64,000 nucleotides of DNA, taken from the NCBI RefSeq assembly GCF_002109325.1, contig NZ_CP015348.1, positions 275,501 through 339,500 on the forward strand, read 5' to 3'. Each line of letters begins with the position of its first letter. The stretch's first letter is position 1. Below the pieces are notes generated by a model. The model was not told the origin of the DNA and did not search any database. It saw only the letters and a list, made by a program, of their open reading frames with translations. Both the position numbers and the translations under genes were made by a program. Below are positions 51,560-60,826 of the stretch, piece by piece. The DNA comes from Sporosarcina ureae. GTDB lineage: Bacteria > Bacillota > Bacilli > Bacillales_A > Planococcaceae.

Positions 51560-53185
51560 TCAGTTCCTCCTGTTGTTGCTGTTCACAGCTTCCACGATAT
51601 CGTCCGCTGTAATAGCAAATGGAAATAATCCTCGCGCGATTTTACTCGCCGCGGTTGTATAAAATCGATTGGACGTAAAGAACGTCTTCGGGTTATTGAT
51701 CGCGATCAGTGATTTGTCGAACAGCATGCCGACACGTGTTGACACTTCTGCCGCAAATTCTATGTCGTGCGTTACGATGATCGTCGTGATATTGCGTTTT
51801 TGCAGTGTTTGAATCAACTGAACCACTTCTTGTTTCGACATGACGTCCATTCCTTTAGTCGGTTCGTCGAGCAATAAAATAGCTGGATTATGCAGCAATA
51901 ATTTCGCCAATGCGATCTTTTGCTGCTCACCGCCACTTACATCAAAAGGGTTTCTCTTTGCTAACTGTTCAATTTGTAGCTGTTTCATCATATCCGTAAC
52001 AGTGGATTCTCTTTGCTCTTTCGGCAATTTTTGCACAGTAGCCAACAGTTCTTCGTTCACTGTCGAGTGCATAAACAACGCTTGCGGGTTTTGCGGCAAT
52101 AAAACGATATTGCCTTTCCACTTAGCTGGCACGACGTCATCCATAAGAATCTTACCTGCATACGGCTTATGCAATCCCGCAAGCAACTTCAAGAACGACG
52201 ACTTGCCGACCCCGTTGCCTCCGACGATCGTGAAAATTTCTCCACGGTGAATCGTCAGGCTCATATCCGCAAGCAAATCATCGCTTTTACGGTTATAACG
52301 GAAATACAGATTTTTTACTGTAATGAGAGGGGGATGCTTTTTCCTCATCGGATCCATCGGCGGTACAGCGGGTGGATAGCGCCGAATGAAGTCCATCCCT
52401 TCGCGCACAGTAATCGGCGTGTTCTCCAGAAAACCAAGCTTATGATAGACACGCATCGCCGCAGTGAGTGCGTCAAGCATCGGATGGTCGAGTAACGAAT
52501 GACCGATCAACTTCGGCGTCGAATCGTACAGAAGCGAGCCGTTTTCCATGAATAATACGCGGTCACAGACAGGCAACAATTCTTCTAGCCGATGTTCGAC
52601 AATGAGAATCGTCATGCCGAGTTCTCGGTTGATTTTATCAAGCAACGTCAAAAACTCGGAAGCCGCGATCGGATCGAGCTGTGAAGTCGGTTCATCGAGC
52701 AATAAAATTTCCGGCTCCATCGCAAGCACTGCCGCTAAATTGACGAGTTGTTTCTGCCCGCCCGATAAGTCGCTAATACTGTCATGTAACCAGTTCTGAA
52801 TGCCGAAGAAACTGGCCACTTCCGCAATCTTCCGCTGCATCTCTTCCGTCGCGACCCCCATGTTCTCGAGGCCGAACGCGAGCTCTTGCCAAACTTTTTC
52901 CATGACCATCTGCTCGTCGGGATTTTGCATCATATAGCCGATCGCGGTCGCCGTCATTGTAGCGGGCAGGTCATCGAGTTTTCGACCACTGAAATACACA
53001 TTGCCGCTCAATTTACCAATCGGTCGCATTTCCCGCTTCAGCATCTTGAGTAACGTCGACTTTCCAGAGCCCGTAGGACCAAATAACGTCACGAATTCCC
53101 CTGGCATAATCGAAAAGGAGACGTCACGCAAGACTTGTTGTTCTTCATAATAGAAGTTTAGATTTTCGACTGTAAGTATCGCCAT
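51560..53185 (-). CDS. ECF transporter fused A-A' ATPase
   Basis: 541 residues, two ABC domains in one chain. Domain 1: GPTGSGKSTLL, Q-loop MMQNPDEQMV, LSGGQKQLVNLAAVL, EILLLDEPTSQLDP. Domain 2 (from about 290): GGNGVGKSSFL, LPQNPQALF, VSGGEQQKIALAKLL, ILLLDEPTKGMD, VTHDIEFAAEV. This is the EcfA/EcfA' pair, here fused, that drives vitamin uptake by EcfT-coupled S proteins. AAGGAGAG before the ATG; overlaps the EcfT end by 28 nt. Confidence 0.93.
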   Translation of the reverse strand: MAILTVENLNFYYEEQQVLRDVSFSIMPGEFVTLFGPTGSGKSTLLKMLKREMRPIGKLSGNVYFSGRKLDDLPATMTATAIGYMMQNPDEQMVMEKVWQELAFGLENMGVATEEMQRKIAEVASFFGIQNWLHDSISDLSGGQKQLVNLAAVLAMEPEILLLDEPTSQLDPIAASEFLTLLDKINRELGMTILIVEHRLEELLPVCDRVLFMENGSLLYDSTPKLIGHSLLDHPMLDALTAAMRVYHKLGFLENTPITVREGMDFIRRYPPAVPPMDPMRKKHPPLITVKNLYFRYNRKSDDLLADMSLTIHRGEIFTIVGGNGVGKSSFLKLLAGLHKPYAGKILMDDVVPAKWKGNIVLLPQNPQALFMHSTVNEELLATVQKLPKEQRESTVTDMMKQLQIEQLAKRNPFDVSGGEQQKIALAKLLLHNPAILLLDEPTKGMDVMSKQEVVQLIQTLQKRNITTIIVTHDIEFAAEVSTRVGMLFDKSLIAINNPKTFFTSNRFYTTAASKIARGLFPFAITADDIVEAVNSNNRRN

Positions 53186-54027
53186 TTGACACTCTCCTTC
53201 GCTTCATAGATAAACGGCAACAGCATCAGTAAGCTAATAATGACATAATGCCCTGTACCTAGTGTCTGTTCACTAATTTCCGGGTAATACTGTGTTTGGT
53301 GTTGCGTGAAGTACCCGATGTAATAGAGAAGAAATAAAACGAGTCCTGCAGTCAGCACACCGTCACGCTTCGTAAAGCGCATGATTTTATACTGCGTCCT
53401 CGCTTTCGTCATACCATATCCACGTGCTTTCATGACGTCTGGCTTCACAAAGACGAACTCAGCCGTCTGGACAAGTGTCTGCCGCCATAAAGCGAACGCT
53501 CGATGAAATTTCACGAATCTGCTGGATACTTTGTAATAACCAATCCCACGCTGCGCCATGTGCTTTTCCTGCCATTTCGTTTTAAATATCGGAATGAACC
53601 GCCATAGCATCGAAACGAGAATACCGAGATTAGCAGACACTTTCGTCACTACAGCAAGTATTTTATTCGTCGTGAAAATCTCGAAATAACTCTTCATCCA
53701 AAAACACGTCGCGACAATGGCCCCCGCTAGAACGAGACCTTTCGTTACAGCTTCCCGCGTCACCGCATGGTCGTTCAGGAAAAACAAGGGAGTGAAACCG
53801 TTATGCACATACGATGGGTACGCGAGCGCAATGAATAGAAAGACGAAAAAGTAATACAGTAGATCTTTACTTGCCGCCCGTACTCCGTGCAACATGGAAA
53901 AATACAGAATACCGCCGACGAGCGAAAGCGCCACGATGATCGGATGAAACGAGCTGAACATCGTGACGAGGACAACGGTCATATAGACAAGTAGCAATAC
54001 AGGATGAAAGTTCGAAAATGCGCTCAT
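53158..54027 (-). CDS. ECF transporter T component (EcfT)
   Basis: 289 residues with membrane segments at both ends and a cytosolic coupling region. ARG motif analogues are visible: MAQRGIGYY and VMKARGYGMTKART, which dock on the two ATPases. Start ATG follows directly on the stop of the DUF4430 gene (TAG ATG). No S component is encoded beside it. Confidence 0.88.
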   Translation of the reverse strand: MSAFSNFHPVLLLVYMTVVLVTMFSSFHPIIVALSLVGGILYFSMLHGVRAASKDLLYYFFVFLFIALAYPSYVHNGFTPLFFLNDHAVTREAVTKGLVLAGAIVATCFWMKSYFEIFTTNKILAVVTKVSANLGILVSMLWRFIPIFKTKWQEKHMAQRGIGYYKVSSRFVKFHRAFALWRQTLVQTAEFVFVKPDVMKARGYGMTKARTQYKIMRFTKRDGVLTAGLVLFLLYYIGYFTQHQTQYYPEISEQTLGTGHYVIISLLMLLPFIYEAKESVKWRYLQSKI

Positions 54028-54582
54028 CTAGTTTCCTTCTTTCTTTGTTTGATGTATGTAGCCATCCAGATCCCGTCCTAGATCACATGTGTAGTGGAAT
54101 TCGACTTCATCGCCGTCATGCAGTTTGTATTGACTAACCCCCTGACTCGGGAATTCGCCGTTCACTTTATACATCCAACCACTTAATGGCCCACAATTAA
54201 ACTCATACAAATAGTTGATGCCTTGAACGTAAATACTATTGTAGATATTATAGTCGGCTCCTTGGTACTCCATCGGGATGCGGTGGTGGCGAGTCGCGCG
54301 GTCGAGAAGATCAAACGCGGTATCCCCGCTACGTAAAACATATTCCGATTTCGCAAGGATTTCGCCGTCCGGTTCGATATATTTCTCAAGGCCGGCTTTT
54401 AACTGGTCCATTGAATCGAGAACGGCATCACTGCGTATTTCGAGCGTCACTGTCTCTGAGTCTTCGGTAATTTCGTCGACATGTGTCAAATAATACTCTT
54501 CTACCGACTGGATTTTCGTTCCCGTAATGAGCCATCCGACAATAAAGAGGATGAATGCTACGACTAATAGATCTTTCTTCAT
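54028..54582 (-). CDS. Membrane-anchored DUF4430 (transcobalamin C-terminal-like) protein
   Basis: 184 residues. An N-terminal anchor (LLVVAFILFIVGWLITG) precedes one DUF4430 domain (about 85-180): GDTAFDLLDRATRHHRIPME, YEFNCGPLSGWMYKVNGEFP and GVSQYKLHDGDEVEFHYTCD. This domain is homologous to the C-terminal lobe of intrinsic factor/transcobalamin, which covers one face of B12. Inferred to present or cap cobalamin near EcfT. AGAGGG before the ATG, 9 nt after the toroid gene. Confidence 0.85.
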   Translation of the reverse strand: MKKDLLVVAFILFIVGWLITGTKIQSVEEYYLTHVDEITEDSETVTLEIRSDAVLDSMDQLKAGLEKYIEPDGEILAKSEYVLRSGDTAFDLLDRATRHHRIPMEYQGADYNIYNSIYVQGINYLYEFNCGPLSGWMYKVNGEFPSQGVSQYKLHDGDEVEFHYTCDLGRDLDGYIHQTKKEGN

Positions 54583-54591
54583 TATATCCCT

Positions 54592-56427
54592 CTAGTCTCT
54601 CTGACGCCTTCTTTTTTGAATTCTTAATAGAATTATAATGATCAACCCCGTCGCCACGATTCCAAGTAGCCATGAAATTCGCTTCGCACGAACAGCATTG
54701 TCGATTTGCGTTTTCGATTTTTTAAGATCTTCATAGTTTAAGACTTTCTCTTGATCGTATGGAGCCAATGCGTTGAATCGTTCCAAAATCGCATCCACAT
54801 TGTCACGGTCTTTACTTGTCAAATCAGTGAATGGATACAGTTGATCCAGCACCGTTTCGTTAATACTTTGTATTTCGGCTTCGATCTTCTCCATGTCTTC
54901 TTTATATCGATAGAGTTGTGCGAGCTCTGCTTCATAATCGTCTTTATTGTCCGCTTGTTCGAACTGATCAATTAGCGATACCACGTCGATATAGTGTTCT
55001 GTCGTAAGCGGTGTTGGAATGGCGTTGATTTTTTCTACATCTCGTTCATTGATATTTCGTGGCACAGTTTGCTCCTGATAAATTGGGGCAATCGTACCGT
55101 TTCCTTTCGTATAGACGTCGTAGTTTTCACTAAACGCAGGTAAATCAATTTCGATCGACTGTTTCTCTGCGGCTTCTACGAGCTTATGGAAGTTGTAGAC
55201 ATACGAGCGCTCTTCTATCGGGAAGTTTTCATATGTATCAAGTAATTGTTGAAGTTTTTTAGCGTCTATGTTGTCATGGATATCCTGAATGTCTTCCATC
55301 AATTCGAGCATTTGCTGCTTCATTTCGACTGGGTTTTCAGGACGGAAATCATACATCGTGCGGTAGCCATTTTCGAGTCGATAGAGCGATACGAGCGCGT
55401 AGAGCACTTGCTCGGACGCCATCGAGTTTGATTCATCTGGCAACGAAGACGGATTGTCCGCGTTATACGTTTTCGCATGGACAAAGCCTCCGTCGTCCAG
55501 TTGATAGCTCATGATGAAATCAAGCAATGAATGATCGCCTTTTACGAAGCGTTCGTCTTCTTCGGGATGAATGCCAAGAGACGTCAACGCGACGAGAACT
55601 TGTGCGGCACTTTCGACGTTGTCGTCATTTTGTGCACTAAATCCGCCAGACGACGTTTGCATATTCGATAATTTTTCGAGTGCTTCGTCAATGATCATAT
55701 GCATCGTTTTCGTTACTTCTTCATCCAAATCCTTCTGAATATACGTGAATTCTTCGGTACTTTGATAATACGGTGCGAGTGCCTGTACTGCCATCGCGGT
55801 CATATCCGGCTCCGCTTCGTTCCCGTAGAATGAAAATCCGCCATCTTCGAGTTGCAGTGAAATGATTTCTTTGATGATCTCGATTCTTTTCATGTCCGCG
55901 TCTTCTGGCACTTTATAACGCATACTGTCAAGTGTAATTAACCCCCAAATCCAGCCGTTAATGCCCTGTGCGCCGAGTGACGTCGTCAATCCACGGTTAT
56001 ACGTACCGTCCGAAATAAGATTGATGCCGAATACTGCTGTCGGGTCACCGCCAGCTGAAAGAATCGCCAGTGAAATCCGGTGCCACTCTGTCGCTTTCAT
56101 TTCACTAAGTTTTTCACTCGTTTTATAACGTTCAATAACATTGTTCTTGATGACCGCTAGATACGCGGAGTAATCGTCAGGATAGCCGATGCGGCCGAGG
56201 CCTACCGGATACCAATCACCATTCGTATTTCCCGCGTGCGCTAGAAACGGCTTACTGAGCAGCGGTGCCGATTCGTCAATTTGTTCATCTTGTTTTTTCC
56301 ACGCAATAATTTCTTCGATCGTGTGCAGCAGGGATTCTTCTTTTTCCGGTGTCGCGAACGCAACAGATGGCAGAAGCACTACTACCGTCATCGTAATCGT
56401 CACAAGCCACGCAGTTAATTGTCGCAT
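54592..56427 (-). CDS. Cell-surface alpha/alpha-toroid protein (terpene-cyclase/transcobalamin N-lobe-like)
   Basis: 611 residues. A signal peptide (MRQLTAWLVTITMTVVVLLP) is followed by a toroid of helical repeats (about 60-350): GRIGYPDDYSAYLAVIKNNV, LEDGGFSFYGNEAEPDMTAM, SSGGFSAQNDDNVESAAQVL, LDDGGFVHAK. These GGF...D/E repeats are those of prenyltransferase-like (alpha/alpha)6 barrels, the fold of the N-terminal domain of intrinsic factor and transcobalamin. A charged helical stalk (about 420-575) and C-terminal anchor (WLLGIVATGLIIIILL, RRRQRD) follow. No cyclase DxDD motif seen. Confidence 0.85.
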   Translation of the reverse strand: MRQLTAWLVTITMTVVVLLPSVAFATPEKEESLLHTIEEIIAWKKQDEQIDESAPLLSKPFLAHAGNTNGDWYPVGLGRIGYPDDYSAYLAVIKNNVIERYKTSEKLSEMKATEWHRISLAILSAGGDPTAVFGINLISDGTYNRGLTTSLGAQGINGWIWGLITLDSMRYKVPEDADMKRIEIIKEIISLQLEDGGFSFYGNEAEPDMTAMAVQALAPYYQSTEEFTYIQKDLDEEVTKTMHMIIDEALEKLSNMQTSSGGFSAQNDDNVESAAQVLVALTSLGIHPEEDERFVKGDHSLLDFIMSYQLDDGGFVHAKTYNADNPSSLPDESNSMASEQVLYALVSLYRLENGYRTMYDFRPENPVEMKQQMLELMEDIQDIHDNIDAKKLQQLLDTYENFPIEERSYVYNFHKLVEAAEKQSIEIDLPAFSENYDVYTKGNGTIAPIYQEQTVPRNINERDVEKINAIPTPLTTEHYIDVVSLIDQFEQADNKDDYEAELAQLYRYKEDMEKIEAEIQSINETVLDQLYPFTDLTSKDRDNVDAILERFNALAPYDQEKVLNYEDLKKSKTQIDNAVRAKRISWLLGIVATGLIIIILLRIQKRRRQRD

Positions 56428-56445
56428 TCCGTCACTTCTCTTTCG

Positions 56446-58521
56446 TTACCATTCTTTCTTCCAATTATCATTCATGCCGTTTCCTGACGCTTCATGCCCA
56501 CCAATGTCTTTTCCGTAATGAAGAGTATAGCGCACTCTCACTACATCTCCATCTAAGAAATAGGCATCCGAGAAGCCGTAGTTCGGATAATCATTATTGA
56601 CGCTGAACATCCAGCCGGAACCATTCGCGAAATCGAATTCACTTAGACTATCCGGTGAATACGCATCGCGATTTGAAGTAGTGGAAACCTCCTCTACTAT
56701 TTCCCATAAATCGTCGGGAATCGCTACATGATTTAGCATGCCAGGCTTACTGACGTCCCGTAAATAAAAACTGCTGTCTAGATTTCCCGTTTTGCCGTAA
56801 TCATAGCCATGTTCTCGCATGAATTGGTCGAGGATATACGACCCTTTTTCCCCTTGATGAATATCCATTTTCGTCGGTTTGATCAAATACGGAACACCGA
56901 GAACGGAAGCTTCTAGACTAATCGTCACTTGTCCGATAATGCCATCTTCCGCCGGTGCAACGGACGTGATCATGAATGTCTCGGTCACGGTCACGGTCCG
57001 CTCTTCGTCGTCCCACACTTTGATGGTGACGGTGTTTTGTCCAGTTTGCAACGTCAGTTTATAACTCGTTTTTGCACTGTCATCCCAAGTGAATGGCACG
57101 TTTTCACCATTCACTTGCACAAGGACGTTTTTCCCTCTGATCCGTTCACCAGAAGCAGTCACTGGCCAAACGTTGATCGTTTTAATATCACCTTTGACTT
57201 TGCTGCCGGACTTGAGATCGGTTACGAGCTTCGGTGCATCGGGATCGACTTGTGGTTTTTCATTGACGTTCGGGTCGTTGTAGGAAATTTTATACTGTCG
57301 TTCAATTTGTTCGTCTTGATAGTTTCCTGATAATTTGACAACGTTCGTTCCATTGTTCAGCTGCACAACATAATTCATACCGTCTGCCGATTCGACCTTT
57401 TGATCGTTCACTGTGATGCTGAGTGATACGTCTGCTTCATTCGCAGTAGCTTTTGCGTAAAATGAAAACTCCGCGCTGTTAGCTTGTTGGTCTTTTAAGT
57501 CAGTGTTCAACTTGATCGAGATTTTTTCTTTCTCGTAGATCACAATATAGTTTTGCTCCGCTATTTTTCCGTTTACTTGCGCGGTAAGCTTGAACGTATT
57601 TTTTCCTTTGGTTAGCGTGGCTTTATAGGCACTGCCAGTCAGTGGTTTAAGTTCTTTGTTATTCATGAAGACCTTGAGCTTGGCATCTTGTTCACCTTGC
57701 GTAGCTGTTGCCGTGAATGAAATGATGTCTTCGGTCACCGTTTGGTCTTTTAGTTCGGTTGTGATCACGATATCTTGACTGTTTAAGGTCACGTGATACG
57801 ACTGGCTGACGCGCAAAAGTTTATTGTCCGATTGTTTATAGATCACTTGGAATTGAATATCGTTCGTGCCTTCTGTTAATAAAAGAACCCCTTTATAGTC
57901 ACTCAATTTCTTACCGTTTACCGTAACTTTCATTTCCTGGGCAATGAGTGTTTCATCCAAGTGATTTACCGTGACGCTGTACAATGGATCGGTAACGGTT
58001 TCATTATTGGTGATACTTGTTGTAAAATAGCGATTTTGCTGATCCGCGATGTCGACGATCTCGATATCTGGATGGTTGTTCGGTTTTGTTTTACCGGAAG
58101 CAGGTGTCGTGTTGCCACCAGCAGGGACTTTGTCATTTGGAGCCGGTTTCGTGTCCTGTGTAGTAGTCTCAGGATTAGCGAGTGGCTTATTCTGCGATTC
58201 CAGCTCGGTATTTTTTGGTTCTCGCGGCTGTTCTTCCGGCTTCTGTTGCGATTTGTCCGGAGTTGTCGGTTGTTGCGAGCTTGACAAGTTTTCTTGATCG
58301 GTCTTACTATCTGTCGTTTGATCGGATTCCGCATCAGGTAGTCCACCACTACCGCTAGCTAACTTCAGCGTAGAAGCTTCTACTTTTTCATTGAAATCAA
58401 ACGGAGCGGATTCTTCAGTCGATGTGGCTGCATAGGCAATCGTGCTAAATAATAGTAAGAATATGAGACTGTAATAGATTATGTTTTGATATTTCATGAA
58501 GGTGTTTTTCGTTTTTCTCAT
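56446..58521 (-). CDS. Secreted multidomain DUF4430 protein, first gene of B12 operon
   Basis: 691 residues. Signal/anchor (NIIYYSLIFLLLFSTIAYAA), a Ser/Pro/Gln/Thr-rich linker (about 45-150), four Ig-like beta domains (about 155-515) with repeated GTNDIQFQVIYK-, KGKNTFKLTAQV-, NGTNVVKLSG- and TGQNTVTIKVW-type cores, then a DUF4430 domain (about 530-675; GEKGSYILDQFMREHGYDYG, GSGWMFSVNNDYPNYGFSDA, DGDVVRVRYTLHYGKDIGGH). Probably reaches through the wall to display the cobalamin-lobe domain. ATG with GAAGGGATGG upstream. Directly behind the riboswitch. Confidence 0.87.
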   Translation of the reverse strand: MRKTKNTFMKYQNIIYYSLIFLLLFSTIAYAATSTEESAPFDFNEKVEASTLKLASGSGGLPDAESDQTTDSKTDQENLSSSQQPTTPDKSQQKPEEQPREPKNTELESQNKPLANPETTTQDTKPAPNDKVPAGGNTTPASGKTKPNNHPDIEIVDIADQQNRYFTTSITNNETVTDPLYSVTVNHLDETLIAQEMKVTVNGKKLSDYKGVLLLTEGTNDIQFQVIYKQSDNKLLRVSQSYHVTLNSQDIVITTELKDQTVTEDIISFTATATQGEQDAKLKVFMNNKELKPLTGSAYKATLTKGKNTFKLTAQVNGKIAEQNYIVIYEKEKISIKLNTDLKDQQANSAEFSFYAKATANEADVSLSITVNDQKVESADGMNYVVQLNNGTNVVKLSGNYQDEQIERQYKISYNDPNVNEKPQVDPDAPKLVTDLKSGSKVKGDIKTINVWPVTASGERIRGKNVLVQVNGENVPFTWDDSAKTSYKLTLQTGQNTVTIKVWDDEERTVTVTETFMITSVAPAEDGIIGQVTISLEASVLGVPYLIKPTKMDIHQGEKGSYILDQFMREHGYDYGKTGNLDSSFYLRDVSKPGMLNHVAIPDDLWEIVEEVSTTSNRDAYSPDSLSEFDFANGSGWMFSVNNDYPNYGFSDAYFLDGDVVRVRYTLHYGKDIGGHEASGNGMNDNWKKEW

Positions 58522-58577
58522 TCAATCCATCCCTTCTTTTCTAGTAAAGGCATGCTATACGCAGTGACTAATTCATT

Positions 58578-58612
58578 AAAAAAGTCCCCACCTCCTGATA
58601 GAGATGGGGACC
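58578..58612 (-). terminator. Riboswitch expression-platform terminator
   Basis: Minus strand GTCCCCA, 14-nt loop, TGGGGAC, then TTTTTT (58584-58590 with 58605-58611). It lies between the riboswitch and the first gene, so premature termination when B12 is bound is the likely mode. Confidence 0.85.
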
Positions 58613-58658
58613 ATGTATGTTCAATAATTAGACAGCGCAAATTGAATGATACACAATT

Positions 58659-58806
58659 CACCCTTTACCGGAAGGCGTCATGCTTACATACTTTGGCAAG
58701 TCTCCTGACTTAGGGATATATTTTCCCATTACAGTGGCCGGACCGCTCAGGATTTTCACCTGATTCCTATTTACTCTTCGTTTACTTGACGAAGAACCAA
58801 AATATT
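58659..58806 (-). ncRNA. Cobalamin riboswitch
   Basis: Minus-strand leader with the conserved cobalamin-riboswitch blocks: GGTGAAAATCCTGAGCGG, CCGGCCACTGTAATGGG and AAGTCAGGAGACTTGCC (the B12 box). P1 can form between ATATTTTGG (58797-58805) and CCAAAGTAT (58688-58696). A P13-like hairpin at 58660-58678 has a CCGG loop complementary to the CCGG in L5, fitting the kissing interaction. Followed by a terminator, so it should switch off the operon when cobalamin is plentiful. Periphery is compact. Confidence 0.9.
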
Positions 58807-58983
58807 CTATATAACTGCTACTAAGCATATAGTTTTTGCAGGGTAAAATCAATAGACGGTGTAAGTACATTGCGCGATTTTGTCATCGCATGAGACTGTG
58901 TTTTCTATTTTAGTTACAGCATTTTATTTAGCAAAGTGGTTCCTATAGCAAGCGATCGGTGTTCAATAACCGCATTCGTTAAT

Positions 58984-59523
58984 TCAACTCTCATGCCAAC
59001 AATTCCAAACGCTTTTAAAGTATTCCGATAAAACTCCATTTCCTTGAAATCTATCTTCAAGAACAACATAAAGCTTTTGAAATTCATCTTTAAGATTTTC
59101 GTCTGAATTCGGAAAAGATCCCAAGTAAGAATATTTATACACTGGTTCATCTGGACAAATTTCATAAGCACGCTTTAACATGGAAACCCCTTTTTCTTCC
59201 CAATGCTCAAATTCTCCAAAATAATATGGGAATAATGAAATCATAAAACCAAAACACCATAAAAAATCCTCATTTGTCCACCAATTAACCAATCCAAAAT
59301 CTGTAACCTTACGTAGTATAGTCTCTAATTCATCAAAGTCTACATCCTGAATCTCTACTGGTCCCTCTTCTGTTAGAACATACCAACAAAAAAAGCCAAG
59401 ACGAATAACAGTCTTTAAATCATCAGGATTTTGGTTCCATTTTTTTATCAAGAGTGATTTTGCTTCATTCCACTCCCCTTTATTTTCTAGTGTATCAACT
59501 TCAGCCCAACGCCAATCAATCAT
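58984..59523 (-). CDS. Hypothetical helical-repeat protein (immunity-like)
   Basis: 179 residues, soluble, TPR-like helices rich in Trp/Tyr: VDTLENKGEWNEAKSLLIKK, TVIRLGFFCWYVLTEEGP, DFLWCFGFMISLFPYYFGEF, GVSMLKRAYEICPDEP, DRFQGNGVLSEYF. It has the look of immunity proteins encoded after polymorphic-toxin tails, but no family name is claimed. Its ATG overlaps the TGA of a 40-codon frame (59520-59642). GAGGTG upstream. Confidence 0.68.
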   Translation of the reverse strand: MIDWRWAEVDTLENKGEWNEAKSLLIKKWNQNPDDLKTVIRLGFFCWYVLTEEGPVEIQDVDFDELETILRKVTDFGLVNWWTNEDFLWCFGFMISLFPYYFGEFEHWEEKGVSMLKRAYEICPDEPVYKYSYLGSFPNSDENLKDEFQKLYVVLEDRFQGNGVLSEYFKSVWNCWHES

Positions 59524-59642
59524 TGCCAGTACACCTCACATCCTAAATGCTGATTATACGTTTCAAAGCATTTATCTCGCTCTCTGCTTAGATCGAGTTC
59601 TTCTTTAATTAAACCGCCCGTTAACAGCGTAATTTTTACCAA
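59520..59642 (-). CDS. Short coupled reading frame, possible toxin-tail remnant
   Basis: 40 residues from TTG 59642 (GGGGG 7 nt upstream): VKITLLTGGLIKEELDLSRE then RDKCFETYNQHLGCEVYWQ. Protein-like composition and ATGA overlap with the next gene support coding; it may be what is left of the C-terminus of a larger protein. Confidence 0.38.
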   Translation of the reverse strand: MVKITLLTGGLIKEELDLSRERDKCFETYNQHLGCEVYWQ

Positions 59643-59672
59643 GCAACTGCCCCCGAATGTTGAATATTACCT

Positions 59673-60506
59673 TTACTTAAGTTGGTTCCAAAACATTGAA
59701 AACACGCCTTCATTCATCTCAAAATAAACATCTGCAATTCCATAATAGATATATCCATCTCTTAAAAGAGTAAGTTTAACCGTTGAACCATCATGTAATT
59801 TTAACGCTAGCTCTCTGTATTCTTCATTGTTTCGGGAACTATTTATGGGGTCTGACTTTTGTTCACGAAGATAGGGCTTTGTTTTGTTCAGCTCTTTTAA
59901 GAAAGTATTTAGTGCGTCCATATCGAAAATTGGCTTGTAATTTTCATTATCGTGATCCCAATCACTGAAAGCTCTCCACTGGGCAGAGTGTATATTTCCC
60001 ACCAGATTTAATTTACCAAATATATCCTCACCACTGCTTATTGTTATTCCGTTAAGGTTTTCAAAAAACTCTGCGTAATGGTTTCCATCCTGCATATGAT
60101 AAACCATTAATCTAAAATCTTGGTCATAGCCTTTCACAGAATAAACATCCATTTCACCAATTGTAGAAGCTAATTCTTTGTCATAGGCTTTTTGCTTGCT
60201 CCATTCATCAATATTCCCTTTTGTAGTTCCGAGTTTCTCGTCTTTAAGAGCTTTTGCATCTGTGTCATTTATCTTTGTGTTTGTTTGGGTATAAATCTTT
60301 CCGTTATACACAATTAAACCGACCATGTCTGCATTTGTATTATTTTTAGGTAATTGAATAGCTGGGATTTCCACATTCTCATCTTGATTGTCTTTTGTAC
60401 TATCTTGGGGGACATAATTGATTAAAGTGAATATTCCAATAGACATCATTACAGCAACAACAATCAAGATACTTTTCACACTAGGTCTTTGCTTATACTT
60501 TTTCAT
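59673..60506 (-). CDS. Secreted/membrane-anchored hypothetical protein
   Basis: 277 residues: N-terminal anchor or signal (ILIVVAVMMSIGIFTLINYV), acidic linker, then a mixed alpha/beta ectodomain (MVGLIVYNGKIYTQTNTKIN, DVYSVKGYDQDFRLMVYHM, GITISSGEDIFGKLNL). No known domain recognised. ATG with AGGAGGA upstream. Confidence 0.7.
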   Translation of the reverse strand: MKKYKQRPSVKSILIVVAVMMSIGIFTLINYVPQDSTKDNQDENVEIPAIQLPKNNTNADMVGLIVYNGKIYTQTNTKINDTDAKALKDEKLGTTKGNIDEWSKQKAYDKELASTIGEMDVYSVKGYDQDFRLMVYHMQDGNHYAEFFENLNGITISSGEDIFGKLNLVGNIHSAQWRAFSDWDHDNENYKPIFDMDALNTFLKELNKTKPYLREQKSDPINSSRNNEEYRELALKLHDGSTVKLTLLRDGYIYYGIADVYFEMNEGVFSMFWNQLK

Positions 60507-60641
60507 ACTATCCTCCTAATATTATTAGACCGAGATAAGTTACAAAAGTTACATGTTTTAATAGTATGGCCTTATTGTTGATCGGTTTCAAATCCTTATT
60601 CCAACATCCACACCATTTGCAGCTAATTATCTTTAAATGAG

Positions 60642-60821
60642 TTAATTTCTTTTTGAATTAAACAAAATACTAGCTATTCCTACCCCAATAACAGGAAGAA
60701 TGATTAATAGAGTACTTAATATATTGGCTTGTATGTAATTATTGAAGAGCAAAAAACTTAAAAAAGCTACTACAAAATAAACTGGTATAATTTTTTTTGA
60801 CCACAAAACAGAATTCTCCAT
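60642..60821 (-). CDS. Small two-helix membrane protein
   Basis: 59 residues: IIPVYFVVAFLSFLLFNNYI and ILSTLLIILPVIGVGIASIL. ATG 60821 is 8 nt after AAGGAG, which overlaps the stop of the upstream pseudogene; the two were probably an operon. Confidence 0.6.
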   Translation of the reverse strand: MENSVLWSKKIIPVYFVVAFLSFLLFNNYIQANILSTLLIILPVIGVGIASILFNSKRN

Positions 60822-60826
60822 TTTGA

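Noticed and set aside
58914-58983. Alternative minus-strand frame (RVELTNAVIEHRSLAIG) after the 179-residue gene
   Set aside because: It is out of frame with that gene and has no start of its own; could be a remnant but evidence is too thin.
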